DNA from: Pseudovibrio sp. Ad37
GTDB taxonomy: Bacteria; Pseudomonadota; Alphaproteobacteria; Rhizobiales; Stappiaceae
NCBI RefSeq assembly: GCF_001623075.1
Contig: NZ_LMCF01000218.1
Span: forward strand, 62,001-126,000
Direction of reading: 5' to 3'
DNA length: 64,000 nucleotides
The notes under the pieces are model-generated. The model was not told the DNA's origin. It saw only the letters and a list, made by a program, of their open reading frames with translations, and searched no databases. The translations under genes were made by a program, and so were the position numbers. This document shows positions 19,456-28,585 of the stretch, piece by piece (the first letter of the stretch is position 1; each line of letters begins with the position of its first letter).

Positions 19456-22400
19456 TCAGGACTTACCGGTTGCAGCCGGTTCAGGAAAACGTTTCTTCAA
19501 GGCATCCACAAGTGGACCCATACGGGTTCCAAGGGAGCCCTTTACCATCACGATGTCGTTGGGACGCACTTCCGACAACAGGTCTTTTTCCAGTTTGTCG
19601 GAGGTCTCTGAATAGGCGCCTCTGGTCTGTGCAGGCAACAGGTCCCAGAGCACCTTCATGTGAGTACCCACACAATAAACCACGTCGATCTTTGCGCGCT
19701 CCAATTCACGCGCAAGGTCTGCGTGCAACTTGTCGGAATCTGCACCTAATTCGAGCATATCTCCCAATACGGCGATGCGACGGCCATTCTTCGCAACGGG
19801 CAGACCAGCCACCAGATTGATCGCAGCGCGCATACTCGCCGGGTTGGCATTATAACTCTCGTCAACAAGCAACGCCGTGCCACCATTCACATCAAGAACG
19901 GTCTGCGCACCACGCCCTTTCGGAGCAGACATTTCCGCCAGAGCCAGACCAGCAAACGCAAGGTTGGCCCCCAGTTCCATGACCCCAGTCAGCACGCCCA
20001 AAGAGTTGATCACATGGTGTGCGCCCGGAGCGCCGATCTTGTAGGAAATCTCCTGCCCGAGAATATTGGCATTCAGACAAGAGCAATCTGGGTTTGCGGC
20101 TACTTTCTTGGCGATAGACTGAGCACCTGGCCGCATGCCAAAGCTGACAATGTTCCGTACCCCGGCCACAGCTGCCAGATAACGCAGCAGGTCATACTGG
20201 CGGTTATCCCGGTTCAGGATCGCCACGCCGCCCTTCTCAATACCACTGAAAATCTCGGCCTTTGCACGCGCAATATCTTCAACTGAGTTAAAGGCTTCCA
20301 GATGCACGGGTTCCACAGTGGTTACGATTGCCACATGCGGACGAACCATTTTCACCAGTGGAGTGATCTCACCCCGGTGGTTCATGCCAATCTCAAAGAT
20401 GCCAAACTCAGTATCAGCATGCATACGCGCCAATGTCAGCGGCACGCCCCAATGGTTATTGAAGCTCGCGACAGGCGCATGGGTGATACCGGACTTGGAC
20501 AGGCAAAGACGCAAAGCTTCTTTCGTGCCTGTCTTGCCTACAGAACCAGTGACCGCGATGATCCGTGCTTTAGAGCGAGCGCGAGCAGCCACACCAAGAC
20601 GCTCTAACGCTTGAAGCACATCATCAACAGCCACGTATCGGCCACCTTCTGGCAGCTCCGCAAGCTTGTCACGCGCAACAACAGCGACGACGGCACCAGC
20701 CTCAACAGCTGTTCCGGCAAATGCATGACCGTCAAAGTTCTCGCCCTTGATCGCAAAGAAGGCATCTCCGGGTTGGATCACCCGACTATCGATAGAGATT
20801 CCGGTTACGTCATCGCTCAGATCACCGTAAACATCCCCATCTACTGCCTCCAGAAAATCGTTAAGCAGCCACAGCGGCCCACGGTCTATTTCAGGCAGTT
20901 CAATCATTTGCCGCTCATATTCCGACTTAATGTCCGGGTCCAATAGGTTGATATGGGGGACGATAGTCCACTCAGGCTTGTCTATCGCTGACTTGAGCTT
21001 TGGTTTTTCTTCGGTTTTGCTCTCGAAAGCAGCGGTCTCAGCCCTCTCAGCAGGCTCCTCAGAAGCAGGTAATCCACCTAATGCTTCTTTACCGTCCTGC
21101 TCATCCGGTTGAGTGGACTGCGATACATCCTCAGTGACCTTGGGAGCAACCTCTTCGAGACCTTCATCCGCAAGAAATGCATCCGCATCCGTGTTTGTCT
21201 CTTCTTCCGGCGCAGGAGCACTCTCAGCGTCTGCGTCTGCCTCAACCTTCTCCTCGGCTTCGGCTTCGGCTTCGGCTTCGTTAGCCGCTAAATCACCCAG
21301 CAGCTCGTCTTCAAGTGCATCCGGTGTGTCTTCCGCAACATTCGGAAAGCCATCCTTGCCAAAATCAGGATCATGGCTTTCAACATCAGCTAATTCTGCA
21401 TCTGCCAGATCATCAGCACCCAGAACGTCTTCTTCCAGCGCCAGCCAGTCTTCTTCCTCTTGGTCCTGCGCATCATCGGGGTTTTCCGGCAGAGCAGCTT
21501 CCAGCTCCTCAACACCAGCCTGAACCGCAGCCAATAGATCATCATCATCCAGCGCGTCTGCAGCAGCAAGCTCATCACCTTCATCTGCAAGAAGATCCAT
21601 CTCATCCAGATCAAGTGAGATCTCAGGGAGGTCATTCTCAACAGCAGGAGAAGCGCCATTTTCAGCAGAAGCTTCGGCCAGTGCCTTCTGGATTTCTTCA
21701 TGGTCAGAGAAAGGCAGGACTTCTGTTCCAACAATCTGCCCTGTTTCATGCCCCTTACCGGCCACACAAAGCACATCGCCTTCTTGCAACATCTTCACCG
21801 CTTGGCGGATGGCAAGAGCACGATCCCCAATCTCAAGAGCAGCAGGACAGGCAGCAACAATCTCCTCACGAATTTTGTCAGGATCTTCCGTGCGCGGATT
21901 ATCGTCAGTCACAATGGAAACATCCGCAAGACGATCAGAAATCTCGCCCATCAACGGACGTTTACCCGCATCACGATCACCGCCACACCCCAACACACTG
22001 ATCAGGCGACCAGCCGCAAAGGGACGCAAGGCTGCAAGCACATTCTCCAGCGCTTCCGGCTTATGAGCATAATCAACGAATACCAGAGCACCGTTTTCAC
22101 GTGTGCCCACATGCTCAATCCGGCCCGGCGCACCACGCAGAACAGTCAGCGCTTCAAGAACAGTTTGAAGCTCTACACCAGCAGAAATTGCCAGACCTGC
22201 AGCAATCAGCGCATTGCTCACCTGAAAATCACCAGCCAGCGGCAACGCAACAGAAAACACGCCCTCAGCCGTTTCCAGCTCAAGAACCTGACTGAACCCT
22301 TCGGGCTGAACGCTAAGCACCTTTAGATCATCGCCGAAGACACCCGTCGTAAACGTCTTAAGGCCGCGCTCCTCTGCATTCGCAAGAACGCGGTCAGCAA

Positions 22401-23145
22401 ATTGCGTTTCCGGGTCAACGACAACCACACCATCATCCGGCAGCAAATCGCAGAACAAACGCAATTTTGCCTGAAGGTAGTCTTCCACCGTTGGGTGGTA
22501 GTCCATGTGGTCTCGGCCAAGGTTGGTAAAACCAGCTGCAACAATTTGCACACCATCAAGACGATGCTGATCCAACCCGTGACTGGACGCCTCCAAGGCC
22601 GCATGGGTAATCCCATCCTCAGCCAGACGCTTAAGGTCTTCATGCAAAGACACAGGGTCAGGCGTGGTCAATCCGCCATAGCTCTGCCCTGTCGATGTGA
22701 CAGTACCAATAGTTCCAAGACTGGCAGAAACCAACCCGGCATATTCAAAGATCTGACGCACGAAAACAGCAACAGAAGTTTTGCCCGCAGTGCCAGTCAC
22801 AGCAACCATCTTCTCAGGCTGTTTGCCAGAGAAAGCCGCAGCCATCAAAGCAAGTTCCCGGCGCGCATCTTGTGCAGCGATCAGCGGAACCTGTTTGGCT
22901 TGCTTGCGAATATCATCAGAAAGTCTGTCCGCATCAATCAAAATGGCAGCAGCACCCGCGTCCACGGCTTGCTCGATAAACTGCGCACCATCAACTTTCG
23001 CGCCCTTAAGGGCAGCAAAAACAAAACCGGGCTCCACTGCTCGACTATCAGCAGTAAGCCCCGAAATATTAAGAGTATCAACCCCGTCTGGCCCATCGCC
23101 CTCGGCGGAGATTATCTCTTGTTTTGTAAGGTCTTTAAGCAACAT
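19456..23145 (-). CDS. murEF: Fused MurE-MurF ligase with a long acidic linker
   Basis: A single 1229-residue open frame with two complete Mur ligases. Residues 1 to about 482 are MurE: ATP loop VTGTAGKTS (116-124), DHMDYH, and the meso-diaminopimelate selectivity motif DNPR (~414), so this half should add meso-DAP. Residues about 483-755 are a low-complexity linker dominated by Glu, Asp and Ala, including an EAEAEAEAEE run. Residues about 757-1229 are MurF: SRVIQPGDAFFAIKGENFDGH, ATP loop VTGSVGKTG (~866), NHRGEI and DESYNANPASM. MurF adds D-Ala-D-Ala. Adjacent separate genes are usual in this class; here they form one polypeptide. No stop or start signal separates the halves. Confidence 0.95.
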   Translation of the reverse strand: MLLKDLTKQEIISAEGDGPDGVDTLNISGLTADSRAVEPGFVFAALKGAKVDGAQFIEQAVDAGAAAILIDADRLSDDIRKQAKQVPLIAAQDARRELALMAAAFSGKQPEKMVAVTGTAGKTSVAVFVRQIFEYAGLVSASLGTIGTVTSTGQSYGGLTTPDPVSLHEDLKRLAEDGITHAALEASSHGLDQHRLDGVQIVAAGFTNLGRDHMDYHPTVEDYLQAKLRLFCDLLPDDGVVVVDPETQFADRVLANAEERGLKTFTTGVFGDDLKVLSVQPEGFSQVLELETAEGVFSVALPLAGDFQVSNALIAAGLAISAGVELQTVLEALTVLRGAPGRIEHVGTRENGALVFVDYAHKPEALENVLAALRPFAAGRLISVLGCGGDRDAGKRPLMGEISDRLADVSIVTDDNPRTEDPDKIREEIVAACPAALEIGDRALAIRQAVKMLQEGDVLCVAGKGHETGQIVGTEVLPFSDHEEIQKALAEASAENGASPAVENDLPEISLDLDEMDLLADEGDELAAADALDDDDLLAAVQAGVEELEAALPENPDDAQDQEEEDWLALEEDVLGADDLADAELADVESHDPDFGKDGFPNVAEDTPDALEDELLGDLAANEAEAEAEAEEKVEADADAESAPAPEEETNTDADAFLADEGLEEVAPKVTEDVSQSTQPDEQDGKEALGGLPASEEPAERAETAAFESKTEEKPKLKSAIDKPEWTIVPHINLLDPDIKSEYERQMIELPEIDRGPLWLLNDFLEAVDGDVYGDLSDDVTGISIDSRVIQPGDAFFAIKGENFDGHAFAGTAVEAGAVVAVVARDKLAELPEGGRYVAVDDVLQALERLGVAARARSKARIIAVTGSVGKTGTKEALRLCLSKSGITHAPVASFNNHWGVPLTLARMHADTEFGIFEIGMNHRGEITPLVKMVRPHVAIVTTVEPVHLEAFNSVEDIARAKAEIFSGIEKGGVAILNRDNRQYDLLRYLAAVAGVRNIVSFGMRPGAQSIAKKVAANPDCSCLNANILGQEISYKIGAPGAHHVINSLGVLTGVMELGANLAFAGLALAEMSAPKGRGAQTVLDVNGGTALLVDESYNANPASMRAAINLVAGLPVAKNGRRIAVLGDMLELGADSDKLHADLARELERAKIDVVYCVGTHMKVLWDLLPAQTRGAYSETSDKLEKDLLSEVRPNDIVMVKGSLGTRMGPLVDALKKRFPEPAATGKS
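21253..21279. repeat. Hexanucleotide repeat in the MurEF linker
   Basis: Four consecutive copies of a 6-bp unit (CGGCTT on the plus strand) encode the Glu-Ala run of the acidic linker. Copy-number change would stay in frame and alter linker length only. Confidence 0.7.
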
Positions 23146-23257
23146 AGCGTCGATATGTCCGGCCTATGAGACATGAATGTGGCAAACCAGATTTGGAGAA
23201 CAGTTGTCTTCATATTTCCCCAAAATCTCCGTGTATTGCCTCATTCAATTCTCCTGT

Positions 23258-24982
23258 TTAGTTTCGGTTCTGATAGGAAACCGGAATTGTTTCCGCGTCA
23301 TCTGCGAAATCAGGCACCACGCCGAGCATTGGTGCAATTCTGCGGATAACAGATGCAGTGGTTGGCACAGCATTCCACCCGGCAGTAGAATAACGTTGCC
23401 CTTCCACGGCTTGTGGCTCATCCAAAACAATCAAAACGAGATACTCAGGATTGGACATCGGGAACGCCGACATAAAGGAGTTCAGATAAACACCTTCAGC
23501 ATAACGGCCATTCACAACTTTCTGCGCTGTTCCAGTCTTACCGCCAACATCATAACCCGGCACAGCAGCACGCCGCCCGGATCCACGCAGGACATTTTCA
23601 CGGTTGAGATACCGAAGGATCTCGCTGGTTTGTGGTTTCAGAACCTGTTTAGCAAGCTTGTCAGCTTCTTCCTCACTGCGAGGCAGGAACGTTGGTTCAA
23701 GATATTTACCGCCATTGACCAGCGTCGCACCCGCAACAGCCATCTGCAGCGGCGTGATGCCCAAGCCATGACCAAAAGAGATCGTCATTGCAGCAAGGTC
23801 ATTCCACTTCGGTGGAAGCAGAGGCCGCGCAACGCCCGGTATCTCGGTCTTCATTTTCTGGGTCAGCCCAATCTTTTTCAAAAACGCCTTCTGCTCCTCA
23901 ATGCCAGCTTTCTGCATGACTTTGATGGTGCCGATATTGGAGGAGTAAATGAAAACTTCAGGCACGGACAAAACACGGCGCTTCCCGTGGAAGTCATCGA
24001 TCTTCTGACCTGCAACACGGATAGGTTTGGTGGCATCAAAGCCATCTTCCAACTTCACCTTGCCACTATCCAGCGCCATCGCAATGGTAATACCCTTGAA
24101 GATGGAGCCCATCTCAAACACACCACCAGTCACCCGGTTCATGCGTTCTTTTTCAAGCGCTTGCTGACGGTTGTTCGGGTCAAAATCCGGCAGCGACGTC
24201 ATGGCGATCACTTCACCGGTGTCCGCTTTCAGCACCACACCCATGGCCGCTTTGGCCTTGTAGTATTCCATGGAACGGCGCAACTCATCACGCACTGCAT
24301 GCTGAACACGCAGATCAACCGAAAGCTTGACGGGCTCCATGGTCCGATCCTGCGTAAAGCCAAGATCTTGCAGATCCTTCAACCACGCCTGATCGACATA
24401 CTTCTCCATGCCAGAGAGGCCCTGGTTGTCGACATTCACAGTCCCCAGAATGTGACTGACCGTCTGACCACCCGGATAAAACCGCTTATTGCTCTCACGG
24501 AAGCCAACCCCCGGAAGACCCAGCGCATGTATAGCCTGACGTTGTTCAACCGAGATCTCACGCTTGAGCCAGGTAAACAGTGCATTGCTCTCAAGACGCT
24601 TCTTGATGACAGGCGTATCCAGCTCCGGCAGAATAGAGATCAGTCCATCAAAGACTTCATCCGTATCCGGGATCTTGCGCGGCTCAGCATAAAGCGCAGC
24701 ACTCTTGATATCGGTCGCAAGAATTTCACCATTGCGGTCAACAATATCAGGGCGCGCCTGAGTAACAGAACTCTGCGCAGCAAGGAACCCCTCAGCAGGG
24801 TCCCTGTCCTGCAACCCAAGCAGGATCAGACGACCAGCGATAGCCCCATACACAAACACAAAGATGGTCATCGCAAAGAAAATGCGCGAGCGTCCCGGAC
24901 CACGAAGCCGGATCGCACTTGTGCCATGTTTTTGGGTCACATTAGACCGCCGCAAAAAGGAACTGTCAGCTTTCCTGGCCAC
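23258..24982 (-). CDS. ftsI: Septal transpeptidase FtsI (PBP3)
   Basis: A class B penicillin-binding protein of 574 residues. A cytoplasmic N terminus and one TM segment (about 35-57) precede the non-catalytic domain, with RGEIL-type box as RNGEILATD. The transpeptidase motifs are GSIFK (nucleophile Ser, ~293; Ile replaces the usual Thr), YSSNIG and GGKTGTAQK (~480). It crosslinks septal peptidoglycan with FtsW. The only reasonable start is GTG 24982, since the first ATG is inside the TM segment. The start is preceded by an 11-G tract, listed separately. Downstream, 112 bp separate it from murEF. Confidence 0.93.
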   Translation of the reverse strand: MARKADSSFLRRSNVTQKHGTSAIRLRGPGRSRIFFAMTIFVFVYGAIAGRLILLGLQDRDPAEGFLAAQSSVTQARPDIVDRNGEILATDIKSAALYAEPRKIPDTDEVFDGLISILPELDTPVIKKRLESNALFTWLKREISVEQRQAIHALGLPGVGFRESNKRFYPGGQTVSHILGTVNVDNQGLSGMEKYVDQAWLKDLQDLGFTQDRTMEPVKLSVDLRVQHAVRDELRRSMEYYKAKAAMGVVLKADTGEVIAMTSLPDFDPNNRQQALEKERMNRVTGGVFEMGSIFKGITIAMALDSGKVKLEDGFDATKPIRVAGQKIDDFHGKRRVLSVPEVFIYSSNIGTIKVMQKAGIEEQKAFLKKIGLTQKMKTEIPGVARPLLPPKWNDLAAMTISFGHGLGITPLQMAVAGATLVNGGKYLEPTFLPRSEEEADKLAKQVLKPQTSEILRYLNRENVLRGSGRRAAVPGYDVGGKTGTAQKVVNGRYAEGVYLNSFMSAFPMSNPEYLVLIVLDEPQAVEGQRYSTAGWNAVPTTASVIRRIAPMLGVVPDFADDAETIPVSYQNRN

Positions 24983-24996
24983 GAGCCCCCCCCCCC
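24983..24996 (-). promoter_or_regulatory. Poly-G tract as ftsI ribosome-binding region
   Basis: The 14 bases between the ftsL stop TAA and the ftsI GTG start are eleven consecutive Gs (24986-24996) plus CTC. The tract sits where a Shine-Dalgarno belongs and contains none other. Changes in tract length would change spacing and strength without altering either coding frame. Confidence 0.6.
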
Positions 24997-25350
24997 TTAC
25001 TGCACGGATGTAACGCGACTGGCGTAACCGCTCATCGCATCAGCAGAGACTGGCTCCATCAGAACAGGTCTAACCGGCAACGCCTTCAGTGTCGTGATCT
25101 GCTCCGCACGCAGTGGCTCAAGCTTCAAAATATCGTTGTAACGATCAACGATACCCTGCAAACGCCCGGGCTGATTAAGCACACTCCACTGGGCTTTGTA
25201 GTAACGGATATCGTCTTTTTCCTTGGCAATCTCAGCAGAAAGCTGACGCACCTGATCGGCAAGGTTTTCGTTAGACATCTTGATGTCGTAAACGAGCGCA
25301 GCACCAATAACCACCGCAACAACAAAGAACAGATTTACGAAGCGCAGCAT
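24997..25350 (-). CDS. ftsL: Cell division protein FtsL
   Basis: A 117-residue bitopic protein. A very short cytoplasmic N terminus is followed by a TM segment (about 3-20) and a periplasmic helix with heptad spacing (NENLADQVRQLSAEIAKEKD), as expected for the FtsB/FtsL coiled coil. The IRYYKAQWSVLNQPGRLQ stretch matches alphaproteobacterial FtsL. It lies 3 bp after rsmH and just before ftsI, the conserved position, which supports the call because the sequence itself is weakly conserved. Confidence 0.88.
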   Translation of the reverse strand: MLRFVNLFFVVAVVIGAALVYDIKMSNENLADQVRQLSAEIAKEKDDIRYYKAQWSVLNQPGRLQGIVDRYNDILKLEPLRAEQITTLKALPVRPVLMEPVSADAMSGYASRVTSVQ

Positions 25351-25353
25351 AGC

Positions 25354-26394
25354 TTAGCCTCCTAGACCATGGAATGAAGCAAGGCGCGGAACGCCTGCCG
25401 CATGAATATCTAATTCCCGCGAAGGCGTATCCAGACGCCGCCCAGCTCTCAAACGAGCAGAACGCGCGCGAGGATTATCAGTAATCTCTTCAACGCTGGC
25501 ATCCTGATTGCCCTTCACGATAAATTCGAAAGTCGGAGGAGGAATATCCATCTCTGGCATATGACGAGATCCACCACCGCGGGTCTTGCAGCGATCTGCA
25601 AGGAACCGCTTCACAATACGATCTTCCAAACTATGGAACGTCACAACAACCAGACGCCCACCCGGACGCAAAATCCGCTCAGCAGCAGCAAGAGCACCAG
25701 CCGCCTGATGCAACTCACCATTCACATAGATACGCAGTGCCTGAAAGGTCCGCGTTGCTGGATGAATGCTGGCTTTCTTAGGATTACGCTTCACCACCTT
25801 TTCAATAACGCGAGCAAGCTCAAGCGTCGTCTCGAAAGGCTTCTCTTCACGCGCCTGACAAATGGCATACGAAACACTGGAAGCACGCTTTTCTTCACCA
25901 AGCATCCCGATGATGCGCGTCAAGTGCTGGCGCTCCATGGTATTCACCACGTCCGCCGCACTTGGACCATCCTGTTCCATGCGCATATCCAGCGGCCCGT
26001 CAAACCGGAACGAAAATCCACGCTCCGCCTGATCCAACTGCATGGAAGACACGCCAAGATCCATCACCACACCGTCAACGGCATCATAACCAAGCTCACG
26101 CGCATGGTCATCAAGATCAACAAACCGACCATGGACCAGCTGCAAGCGCCCATCGGACTCTTGTTCCAAAACACGACCGTCGCGGATCGCATCCGGATCC
26201 CGGTCAACGCCAATCACACTGGCTCCAGCCTCAAGAAAAGCCCTGGAGTAACCACCAGCACCGAACGTGCCGTCAATAATCACATCACCCGGCGCGGGGG
26301 CCATTGCCTCCCGCACCCGTTCCAGAAGGACTGGAATGTGACGCGCTGGTCCGCCAGCGATATCGGATTTGTCTCCGTCGCCGCCCGTCATCAT
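25354..26394 (-). CDS. rsmH: 16S rRNA (cytosine(1402)-N(4))-methyltransferase RsmH
   Basis: A SAM-dependent methyltransferase (MraW) of about 346 residues. Motifs: HIPVLLERV at the N terminus, the SAM-binding FGAGGYSRAFLEAG and GVDRDPDAI, DGVVMDLGVSSMQLDQAERGFSF, and the C-terminal VVTFHSLEDRIVKRF. I place the start at ATG 26394, which forms an ATGA overlap with the mraZ stop; the longer upstream frame overlaps mraZ and has no family similarity. It modifies the ribosomal P site. Confidence 0.95.
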   Translation of the reverse strand: MMTGGDGDKSDIAGGPARHIPVLLERVREAMAPAPGDVIIDGTFGAGGYSRAFLEAGASVIGVDRDPDAIRDGRVLEQESDGRLQLVHGRFVDLDDHARELGYDAVDGVVMDLGVSSMQLDQAERGFSFRFDGPLDMRMEQDGPSAADVVNTMERQHLTRIIGMLGEEKRASSVSYAICQAREEKPFETTLELARVIEKVVKRNPKKASIHPATRTFQALRIYVNGELHQAAGALAAAERILRPGGRLVVVTFHSLEDRIVKRFLADRCKTRGGGSRHMPEMDIPPPTFEFIVKGNQDASVEEITDNPRARSARLRAGRRLDTPSRELDIHAAGVPRLASFHGLGG

Positions 26395-26861
26395 AGTGCC
26401 CCTCCGGCTGCTGTCCCCGGTGCACCGCCGGAAGACAATACTGCAAGCGCCCGCTTCATGGCCTCGTCGCGGTGCTTGGCGAACCTCACAGGTTCCCAAA
26501 TCTGAAACTTAAACCCCTGCCCAACAAAGGTGACTTCACCATCAATGCCGGTGTGGTTGCGAATCATCTCAGAAAGAACAATCCGGCCATCCTGATCAAT
26601 CTTCAGGGTTTCACTGGCACCATAAAGCGCCGTGGACAGAGCGTCATACTCCATTGAGAGCGTCGAAAACGCATCAAGTCGTTTTTGGATTTCAGCTGTA
26701 AGTCCGTTACCACCTGCATCAACCGCCTCCTGAAAAGGAGATGGGAAGCAGTAGAGTCCCTCAAAGCCGTCTTTCGCCAACGCTGCACGAAAGGGTGCAG
26801 GGATCGATACACGACCCTTTGCATCCACCCGATTGGTGAAGTGCGAAACAAAACCAGCCAT
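26391..26861 (-). CDS. mraZ: Transcriptional regulator MraZ
   Basis: First gene of the dcw cluster, 156 residues. It contains two tandem SpoVT/AbrB-like MraZ half-domains: N-terminal FTNRVDAKGRVSIPAPFR and C-terminal LKIDQDGRIVLSEMIRNHTGI, both with the DxxGR DNA-contact loop. MraZ binds direct repeats upstream of its own gene and represses the operon in E. coli. Matching repeats are present about 135-170 bp upstream. Confidence 0.95.
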   Translation of the reverse strand: MAGFVSHFTNRVDAKGRVSIPAPFRAALAKDGFEGLYCFPSPFQEAVDAGGNGLTAEIQKRLDAFSTLSMEYDALSTALYGASETLKIDQDGRIVLSEMIRNHTGIDGEVTFVGQGFKFQIWEPVRFAKHRDEAMKRALAVLSSGGAPGTAAGGAL

Positions 26862-27424
26862 TGGTCCCCTCTTTAATGAGCCAGATCTTCTTGATCTGTC
26901 AGCGGCACATCAAACAACTCTCCACTCCTTGGAGAGCCAGCGCTCAAATCAGGCAAAAACAACAAGATTACTGAAGTACAAACCGGAATATCCCGGGAGC
27001 CTATGGGATACCATGGGATGCCATGGGACGTCAATGAACCCACCAGCCCAAACCGAAAAGAATGCCCCTTAACATCTGGTAGTTATCACCAATTATGGTA
27101 AACGAAGTATTGATAGGAGTTTACGCAGGGATTTCTGCGAGTTACACGCATCCAAATTGCGATTACAACCAGAAGCACTCACAGTTTTCACAAAGGTCGA
27201 AGAAAGAATTTCGCCGATTAGCTCTAGTGATTTTAACCTATCAGCCTTGGCAAAACTCCGTTTTTCCCATGCCGGACCATGAAATTCCATGCCCATTCAG
27301 AGGACGGTGGGGCAAATTCCCATACCTACCCACGATTGTCCTGAGTCGATAATTTCTGCCGGAAAGACACGTCACGCACCACGATCACAATTGGTTTTAC
27401 TGGTTATTTTGACCGCTCAAACAA
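26862..27424. other. Upstream region of the dcw operon
   Basis: This gene-free stretch of more than 500 bp holds the MraZ repeats at 26994-27028. The short frames between 27093 and 27352 show no codon or protein similarity I recognise. The dcw promoters are probably here, but I cannot fix one. Confidence 0.5.
26994..27028 (-). promoter_or_regulatory. MraZ operator: four 10-bp-spaced repeats
   Basis: Three exact TGGGA repeats (27004, 27014, 27024) and a fourth CGGGA (26994) are spaced exactly 10 bp apart, one helical turn. TGGG-type repeats with this spacing are the known MraZ-binding pattern in E. coli. Here they read on the plus strand, opposite to the direction of transcription. The dcw promoter should lie close by. 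Confidence 0.7.
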
Positions 27425-27450
27425 AGGAGGCCGGCAGTGCTGCCGACCTC
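27425..27450 (-). terminator. Terminator after the TIM-barrel gene
   Basis: On the minus strand an 11-bp stem GAGGTCGGCAG / CTGCCGGCCTC with one G-T pair and a two-base loop is followed by CTTTGTTTG. It starts about 30 bp past the stop at 27481. Confidence 0.65.
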
Positions 27451-27480
27451 AAACCTCATAAGAAGAAGCAAACTGAGCCG

Positions 27481-28299
27481 TTATCTGGCGAGACCCAGCC
27501 CAACCAGATAATCTGCGCCCTTGCGCAAAGTGGTCTCATCCATGATCTCAAGGATCAGGCGTAGGTTGCTTTTCAGTTTTGCCAGTTCCGCAAACAGCGG
27601 CTCCCACGGAATAGACCCCTCACCCGGATTCCAGTGACGGTCAGCATGGCCATCAATGTCCTGAATGTGCACGTGCTGCAAAGCATCGCCTGCTGACTTG
27701 ATGAAGTAATCAACCGGAGGAGCCCCATAGCACGAGTGCATGTAGTGAGCATGGCCGGTATCAATCGAAAGCGCCAGAGCTTCGCTCTCAAAACTCTTCA
27801 GGATCTCCAATCGGTAGGAAGGATCCAGATCTTCAATGTTCTCCAACACGATGACACAACCCATGTCCTCCGCCTTGGCAACAACGTCCTTCAGGTTTGC
27901 ATGGATCATTTCCAGCTTCATCTGGCGACCATTGTCATAAAGATCGAGGTTGTTGTGATCCCAGATCGTGTAAGGACTGTGCAGCACCATCTGGTCTGCA
28001 CCCATCTTGGCACACAACTCAATACCCTGATCCAACCGCTTGCGGACAGCCTGCTGAAACAGCGGATCAGCCGCAGAAAGGTCCAGATTCCAGAATGGGC
28101 CATGCAGACCGAGGCGCCCCTCATGTCCATCCAGAAGCTTCTTTGCTTCTGCGACCAGGTCATCACACCCATTGTCCAGCAAGTTCCAATTATAGAAATC
28201 CTGCAGCTCAAGATCGCGAGGCAGCTCCAGCAACCATTCACGATGTTGGGGAAGATGTTTGACACACATTGCTGCGCCTAAAACCGGCAAACCACTCAT
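27481..28299 (-). CDS. Sugar phosphate isomerase/epimerase-like TIM barrel
   Basis: A protein of about 272 residues in the AP-endonuclease-2/xylose-isomerase-like superfamily. Metal-site segments are visible: HGPFWNLDL, HSPYTIWDH, a VLENIEDLDP strand with the conserved Glu, SIDTGHAHYMHS, VHIQDIDGHADRHWNPGEGSIPW, and LILEIMD with the last metal Glu. This order of His, Glu, Asp-His and Glu ligands is that of the family. The substrate is unknown. I prefer ATG 28299; a longer frame to 28332 exists. It is a single-gene unit with its own terminator. Confidence 0.8.
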   Translation of the reverse strand: MSGLPVLGAAMCVKHLPQHREWLLELPRDLELQDFYNWNLLDNGCDDLVAEAKKLLDGHEGRLGLHGPFWNLDLSAADPLFQQAVRKRLDQGIELCAKMGADQMVLHSPYTIWDHNNLDLYDNGRQMKLEMIHANLKDVVAKAEDMGCVIVLENIEDLDPSYRLEILKSFESEALALSIDTGHAHYMHSCYGAPPVDYFIKSAGDALQHVHIQDIDGHADRHWNPGEGSIPWEPLFAELAKLKSNLRLILEIMDETTLRKGADYLVGLGLAR

Positions 28300-28585
28300 G
28301 CGGATATTCCAAGATAAGGCCTCAAAAGGCACTGCTTTCAGTTATGCCTTTGCTCTTACATGTCTTGCATGTCAAAGGCATTACATCGCCTAAAGCTGCT
28401 TACCTTATTCCGGCTCGCTCTCACTGCTTTAAGCGCTCATCCCGCCGCATATAATTTGCGGCAATCGGAGCACCATGACAGCTTCGATTTGCGCGGTCTA
28501 CGTACTATTCCAGAGCGATCGAGAGCATCAACAAAAAATGCGCATAACACGTTCAAACGCTGACGCTCTCGTAAGCCCGTTACAC

